In this document: one piece after another, positions 32,962-35,220 of the stretch
Layout of the letters: every line of letters begins with the position of its first letter
Position numbering within the stretch: the first letter of the stretch is position 1
From: Lachnospiraceae bacterium
GTDB lineage: Bacteria > Bacillota > Clostridia > Oscillospirales > Ruminococcaceae
Direction: 5' to 3'
DNA length: 35,220 nucleotides
Assembly (NCBI GenBank): GCA_023664705.1
Contig: JAMPFE010000024.1
Span: 1 to 35,220 of the forward strand
Program-made: the position numbers and the translations under genes
Notes under the pieces: model-generated
Seen by the model: only the letters and a program-made list of their open reading frames with translations
Databases searched by the model: none
What the model was told of the DNA's origin: nothing

Positions 32962-33438
32962 TGCCGAAATCTCTCCCTATGTTACGGCACGGGCAGGCTG
33001 AAAAGCGGTTACGGCGTAGAGAGCGTCTATCGCATGCTCAGCGGAAGAGCCGATTACCGCGAGCTTCACAATGCCCTTTGCTGAACGGCTTCGCATGGTA
33101 CGGTATAATGCGGCTTGCCGCGTATCGGCAGTACAATCCCAAGATCCCCGAGACACCGAATGTTACGGCACTGGCAGGCTGAAAAGCGGTTACGGCGTAG
33201 AGACATCTATCGCATGCTCAGCGGAAGAACCGATTACCGCGAGCTTCACAACGCCCTTTGCAGAGCGGCATCGCATGGTACGGTATGATGCGGCTTGCCG
33301 CGTATCGGCAGTACAATCCCAAGATCCCCGAGACACCGAATGTTACGGCACGGGCAGGCTGAAAAGCGGTTACGGCGTAGAGAGCATCTATCGTATGCTC
33401 AGCGGAAGGGTCGATTACCGCGAGCTTCACAATGAAAG
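32925..33438 (+). repeat. Tandem duplicated middle segment of the exonuclease gene (three extra copies)
   Basis: The part of the gene from AWYDIMRLAAYRQYN to YRELHNAL (about 32683-32850) recurs as copies starting near 32940, 33085 and 33265. The last two copies are exactly 180 bases apart and nearly identical. The first extra copy has lost about 28 bases between two ATAATG words, and the copy at 33085 has lost two bases at the GTAGAGAC position, so no continuous frame remains. Copies are joined by CCCTTTGCAGAGCGGCATCGC-like junctions (given here as the words CCCTTTGC and GAGCGGCATC). Confidence 0.88.
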
Positions 33439-33521
33439 TCCGATCTCTTCTTCAAGCAGCTCATCATCAACGTTGAGCAACTCGTCGTCAACGTCAAGCG
33501 CCGCTTCCTCATCAACGTCGG
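33439..33521 (+). other. Serine-linker-like insertion in the exonuclease array
   Basis: About 80 bases made of TCA, TCG and AGC words, including TCATCATCAACGTTGAGCAA, which nearly matches the cellulase linker around 29363-29400. It replaces the expected sequence between the last duplicated copy and the gene tail. In one frame it reads as a Ser/Thr/Asn run. Confidence 0.7.
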
Positions 33522-33639
33522 CCTTACGGATGCCCTCGATTAGCCGGAGATCATGCAAATGCTCGCCCATCCCCTCGAAAACTGTCAAATTGCAAGAATT
33601 GCCCTTGACAAAATGCAAAAAAAGTTGTATAATATATAA
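33522..33639 (+). pseudogene. Displaced 3' end of the exonuclease gene
   Basis: This matches 32850-32932 of the intact gene (CTTACGGATGC, GGAGATCATGCAAATGCTCG, AAAACTGTCAAATTGCAAG) and then continues past the point where the intact copy is broken, to a natural stop encoding IALDKMQKKLYNI. It has lost bases near CTCGATTAG and cannot be translated from a start of its own. Confidence 0.8.
33605..33633 (+). promoter_or_regulatory. Perfect-consensus promoter inside the displaced exonuclease tail
   Basis: TTGACA (33605-33610), exactly 17 bases, TATAAT (33628-33633). It points at the tRNA-Pro region. It is a good candidate for the tRNA promoter, now some 550 bases upstream of the intact tRNA with the repeat units in between. 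Confidence 0.7.
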
Positions 33640-33786
33640 TACCGATGTTGCCCGGATTTTATTTCGGCGCTGTTCCTTTTGCAAGATTTTTGGATATACG
33701 GCGTCATGGCGTGTTCGTTACTTGTTTTTTCGGTTAAAAATCTGTTTGACCGCATGTTTGACCACTTTAGGAAAATTTTATAAAAT

Positions 33787-33824
33787 CGGGGTGTAGCCCA
33801 GTTGGCAGGGCGCGACATTTGGGA
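33787..33824 (+). pseudogene. 5' half of tRNA-Pro, diverged copy
   Basis: Begins CGGGGTGTAG and ends TTTGGGA at the anticodon loop. Its D-stem is GCCC/GGGC where the intact gene has GCGC/GCGC, so both arms changed together. There is no 3' half; the sequence continues into GCTTGGACGGGTTGG. Confidence 0.8.
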
Positions 33825-33983
33825 GCTTGGACGGGTTGGAGCGCTTGACAGAGCCGTTCATCTTACAAAGCCTTTGAACATACAGTATCACGGCGCTCTC
33901 GCCGCTCGGAATTTTCGGTCAAAAATCCGTTTGACCATATATTTGACCACTTTGAGAAAATTTTCGGAAAAATTTCATAAAAT

Positions 33984-34021
33984 CGGGGTGTAGCGCAGTT
34001 GATAGCGCACCGCATTTGGGA
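33984..34021 (+). pseudogene. 5' half of tRNA-Pro, near-identical copy
   Basis: Identical to the first 38 bases of the intact tRNA-Pro at 34180, ending TTTGGGA at the anticodon loop. It then continues into GCTTGGACGGGTTGG instead of the anticodon 3' stem. Confidence 0.85.
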
Positions 34022-34179
34022 GCTTGGACGGGTTGGAGTGCTTGGCAGAGCCGTTCATCTCACAAAGCCTTTTAACATACAGCACAACGGCGCTCTCGCC
34101 GCTCGGAATTTTCGGTCAAAAATCTGTTTGACCACATATTTGACCACTTTGAGAAAATTTTTGGAAAAATTGAATAAAT

Positions 34180-34255
34180 CGGGGTGTAGCGCAGTTGATA
34201 GCGCACCGCATTTGGGATGCGGGGGTCGCGAGTTTGAGTCTCGCCACTCCGACCA
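34180..34255 (+). tRNA. tRNA-Pro(UGG)
   Basis: 76 bases with encoded CCA. Acceptor stem CGGGGTG/CACTCCG (one G-U pair), D-arm GCGC/GCGC, anticodon stem CCGCA/TGCGG with loop TTTGGGA giving anticodon TGG, and T-arm GCGAG/CTCGC. It is the intact member of a tandem series of tRNA-Pro 5' halves, and a tyrosine recombinase fragment lies 450 bases downstream, so it is the likely attachment site of a mobile element. Confidence 0.95.
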
Positions 34256-34259
34256 CAAA

Positions 34260-34306
34260 CCGCATTACAAAGCCATTTGTTGGCTGTGTAATGCGGCTTT
34301 AATTTT
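34260..34306 (+). terminator. Terminator after tRNA-Pro
   Basis: A long stem from CCGCATTACA to TGTAATGCGG, with inner AGCCA/TGGCT, followed by CTTTAATTTT, five bases after the CCA. Confidence 0.85.
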
Positions 34307-34310
34307 ATGG

Positions 34311-34330
34311 GGTAACTTTTTGTTACCCAT
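34311..34330 (+). other. Small hairpin
   Basis: GGGTAAC / GTTACCC around TTTTT; a perfect 7-bp stem of unknown role. Confidence 0.4.
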
Positions 34331-34436
34331 ACTTGAAACTACCGAAACGGTATCTTTGAAGGGTTCCCCGTTTTGGGGTGGGTGTTTTGCTTTGGCGTAT
34401 TCTTTGTTTTATGCAGCTCAATTTTTGAAACCTAAA

Positions 34437-34464
34437 CCGAGTCCTGTGTTGGGACTCGGTTTTT
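34437..34464 (+). terminator. Intrinsic terminator-like hairpin
   Basis: CCGAGTCC / GGACTCGG, 7-base loop, then TTTTT. No gene ends close upstream on the plus strand; it may be a relic. Confidence 0.6.
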
Positions 34465-34553
34465 GGTTATGGGGTACGCATCTGTATCCCCATTTATGGT
34501 ACTCCCCGAAACGCAGAGTACCCTTTGCAAAGGTAACGTAATCCGACCTTTGG

Positions 34554-34582
34554 CAACTCGGGGTCGTATTCTTCCCGAGTTG
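34554..34582. other. Hairpin in the gap before the recombinase gene
   Basis: CAACTCGGG / CCCGAGTTG, 9-bp perfect stem followed by AAAA, so on the minus strand the stem is preceded by TTTT rather than followed by it. A second hairpin CTGCC/GGCAG with TTTTG follows at about 34595. Confidence 0.45.
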
Positions 34583-34704
34583 AAAATCCAATTCTGCCAA
34601 AACGGCAGTTTTGAAATGGTGCACCGATTCAGTGCGGAGGTTCTGTCCTGACGTATTCTTTGTTTACAGCGGCTCAATTTTTGAACGCTCTCGGTAACGT
34701 TTTG

Positions 34705-35172
34705 TTATTGAAGTTCAAAGGAGAACGATTCGTTCACCGTTTTCAGCCGTTCTTTCTCGGCTTTTATATCAGCCTTGACCTCCACTATCATCGCCGCGAG
34801 CTTTTCTTCGCATTCTGCTCTTGTTTTGGCATAGATGTTATGAGCTTCTCGCTTGCCGTAGGCGTTTGTCGGGGTGTATCTTCCTTCGTAAAGGTGGTCG
34901 TTTATCATCGTCACACAGCCTGTCCCTGATTTGCGCACCTTTGGCTTGTACGGCTCGAATTCGGGTTGGTCGGCATGTTCGTCTGCTTGCGAAATAGGGG
35001 CTTCTGTGCCGCCAATTTGGCGGTCTATCTTTGCTGCCGCTTGCCGTTGCATGGCATTTGTAATATGGCTGTAAATATCAATCGTGGTCGCCGAGGAAAC
35101 ATGACCGAGCATACTTGAAAGCGATTTTATATCCATTCCATTTTCGAGAGCCATAGTCGAAAATGTGTGCCC
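34705..35172 (-). pseudogene. Tyrosine recombinase/integrase, C-terminal part only
   Basis: The frame from 35172 reads HTFSTMALENGMDIKSLSSM, then LGHVSSATTIDIYSH: the catalytic-domain end with the box II His (LGH) and the nucleophile Tyr. A spacer follows and then a domain with GTGCVTMINDHLYEGRYTP and YAKTRAECEEKLAAMI, which resembles the arm-site DNA-binding domain usually found at the N-terminus. Upstream of HTF the frame meets a TAA and the Arg of the HxxR motif is displaced, so the core and N-terminal half are missing or frameshifted. The sequence right of 35170 reads like a different unit. The gene lies beside tRNA-Pro, as integrases do. An ATG at 35154 could start only the last 149 residues. 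Confidence 0.8.
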
Positions 35173-35220
35173 TTATGGTATAATAAAGACAAACGGAAAA
35201 ATCCCATAACAAAGGGGTTT

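Larger units (their letters stand above)
33787..34179 (+). repeat. Two tandem ~196-bp units, each led by a tRNA-Pro 5' half
   Basis: Units start at 33787 and 33984 (197 bases) and the intact tRNA at 34180 (196 bases later). Each unit is the first 38 bases of tRNA-Pro, then a shared body: GCTTGGACGGGTTGG, CAGAGCCGTTCATCT, CGGCGCTCTCGCCGCTCGG, and a pair of TTTGACC words 12 bases apart. A diverged body without the tRNA half (about 33690-33786) precedes them. No protein frame is convincing. Confidence 0.85.
34396..34687 (+). repeat. 36-base direct repeat pair flanking a gene-free stretch
   Basis: CGTATTCTTTGTTT and GGCTCAATTTTTGAA-like words occur at 34396-34431 and again at 34652-34687, 256 bases apart, with a few differences. 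The interval (and all of 34307-34704) contains several hairpins but no credible gene. It may be a decayed inserted unit. Confidence 0.6.

Noticed and set aside
32925..33440. CRISPR array
   Set aside because: The repeats are about 180 bases long, adjacent without unique spacers, and match the neighbouring exonuclease gene.
33999..34541. 180-codon plus-strand frame
   Set aside because: It runs straight through tRNA-Pro and its terminator; the GGREFESRHSD-like stretch is just translated tRNA.

Overview
This window looks like the chromosome of a Gram-positive anaerobe of the Clostridia, probably a gut Oscillospiraceae or Ruminococcus-like bacterium. The reasons are consistent AGGAGG-type ribosome sites, sigma-A promoters with exact 17-base spacers, lipoboxes in place of outer-membrane features, a MurT/GatD-like pair, a roughly 800-residue cobalamin methionine synthase without the reactivation domain, and a poly-serine-linked CBM2-GH5 cellulase. 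The assignment is an inference; no rRNA gene is present.

Layout, left to right. Positions 1-6.8 kb hold a Ser/Pro-rich beta-helix lipoprotein, an AraC regulator divergent from an ABC exporter interrupted by an in-frame amber codon, a short-chain dehydrogenase and an SGNH-hydrolase lipoprotein. A 57-residue basic protein follows, behind a consensus promoter and a leader hairpin. From 12.55 kb back to 7.2 kb runs a tightly coupled minus-strand operon: polar amino-acid ABC ATPase, binding protein, two permeases, a D-2-hydroxyacid dehydrogenase, and a FUSC-type membrane protein fused to a degenerate HAD domain. From 12.96 to 17.6 kb an overlapping plus-strand operon encodes a circularly permuted ATP-grasp protein, an alpha-E protein, a transglutaminase-like protease and two AstE/AspA-like M14 proteins, the second lacking the metal ligands. 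This is the best candidate for a little-described system, probably making or trimming a small amide-linked peptide.

From 17.7 to 22.4 kb come a FIST-GGDEF diguanylate cyclase, one copy of a dispersed intergenic repeat with helically phased TGCA motifs, a decayed GH59 gene and a membrane-anchored ankyrin protein. From 22.4 to 32.0 kb lie metH, a MATE exporter, a PAQR/hemolysin III protein, a MurT/GatD-like pair whose amidotransferase lacks its catalytic Cys and His, the cellulase, and a FabG-like dehydrogenase.

The last 3 kb are genomic debris. There is a second copy of the phased repeat, then a DEDDh exonuclease gene whose middle has been duplicated in tandem and separated from its own C-terminal tail, with a stray Ser-linker-like segment inside. 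Next come two about 196-bp units that each begin with the 5' half of tRNA-Pro, an intact tRNA-Pro(UGG), several hairpins and the C-terminal part of a tyrosine recombinase. This is most simply read as a worn integration hotspot at tRNA-Pro.
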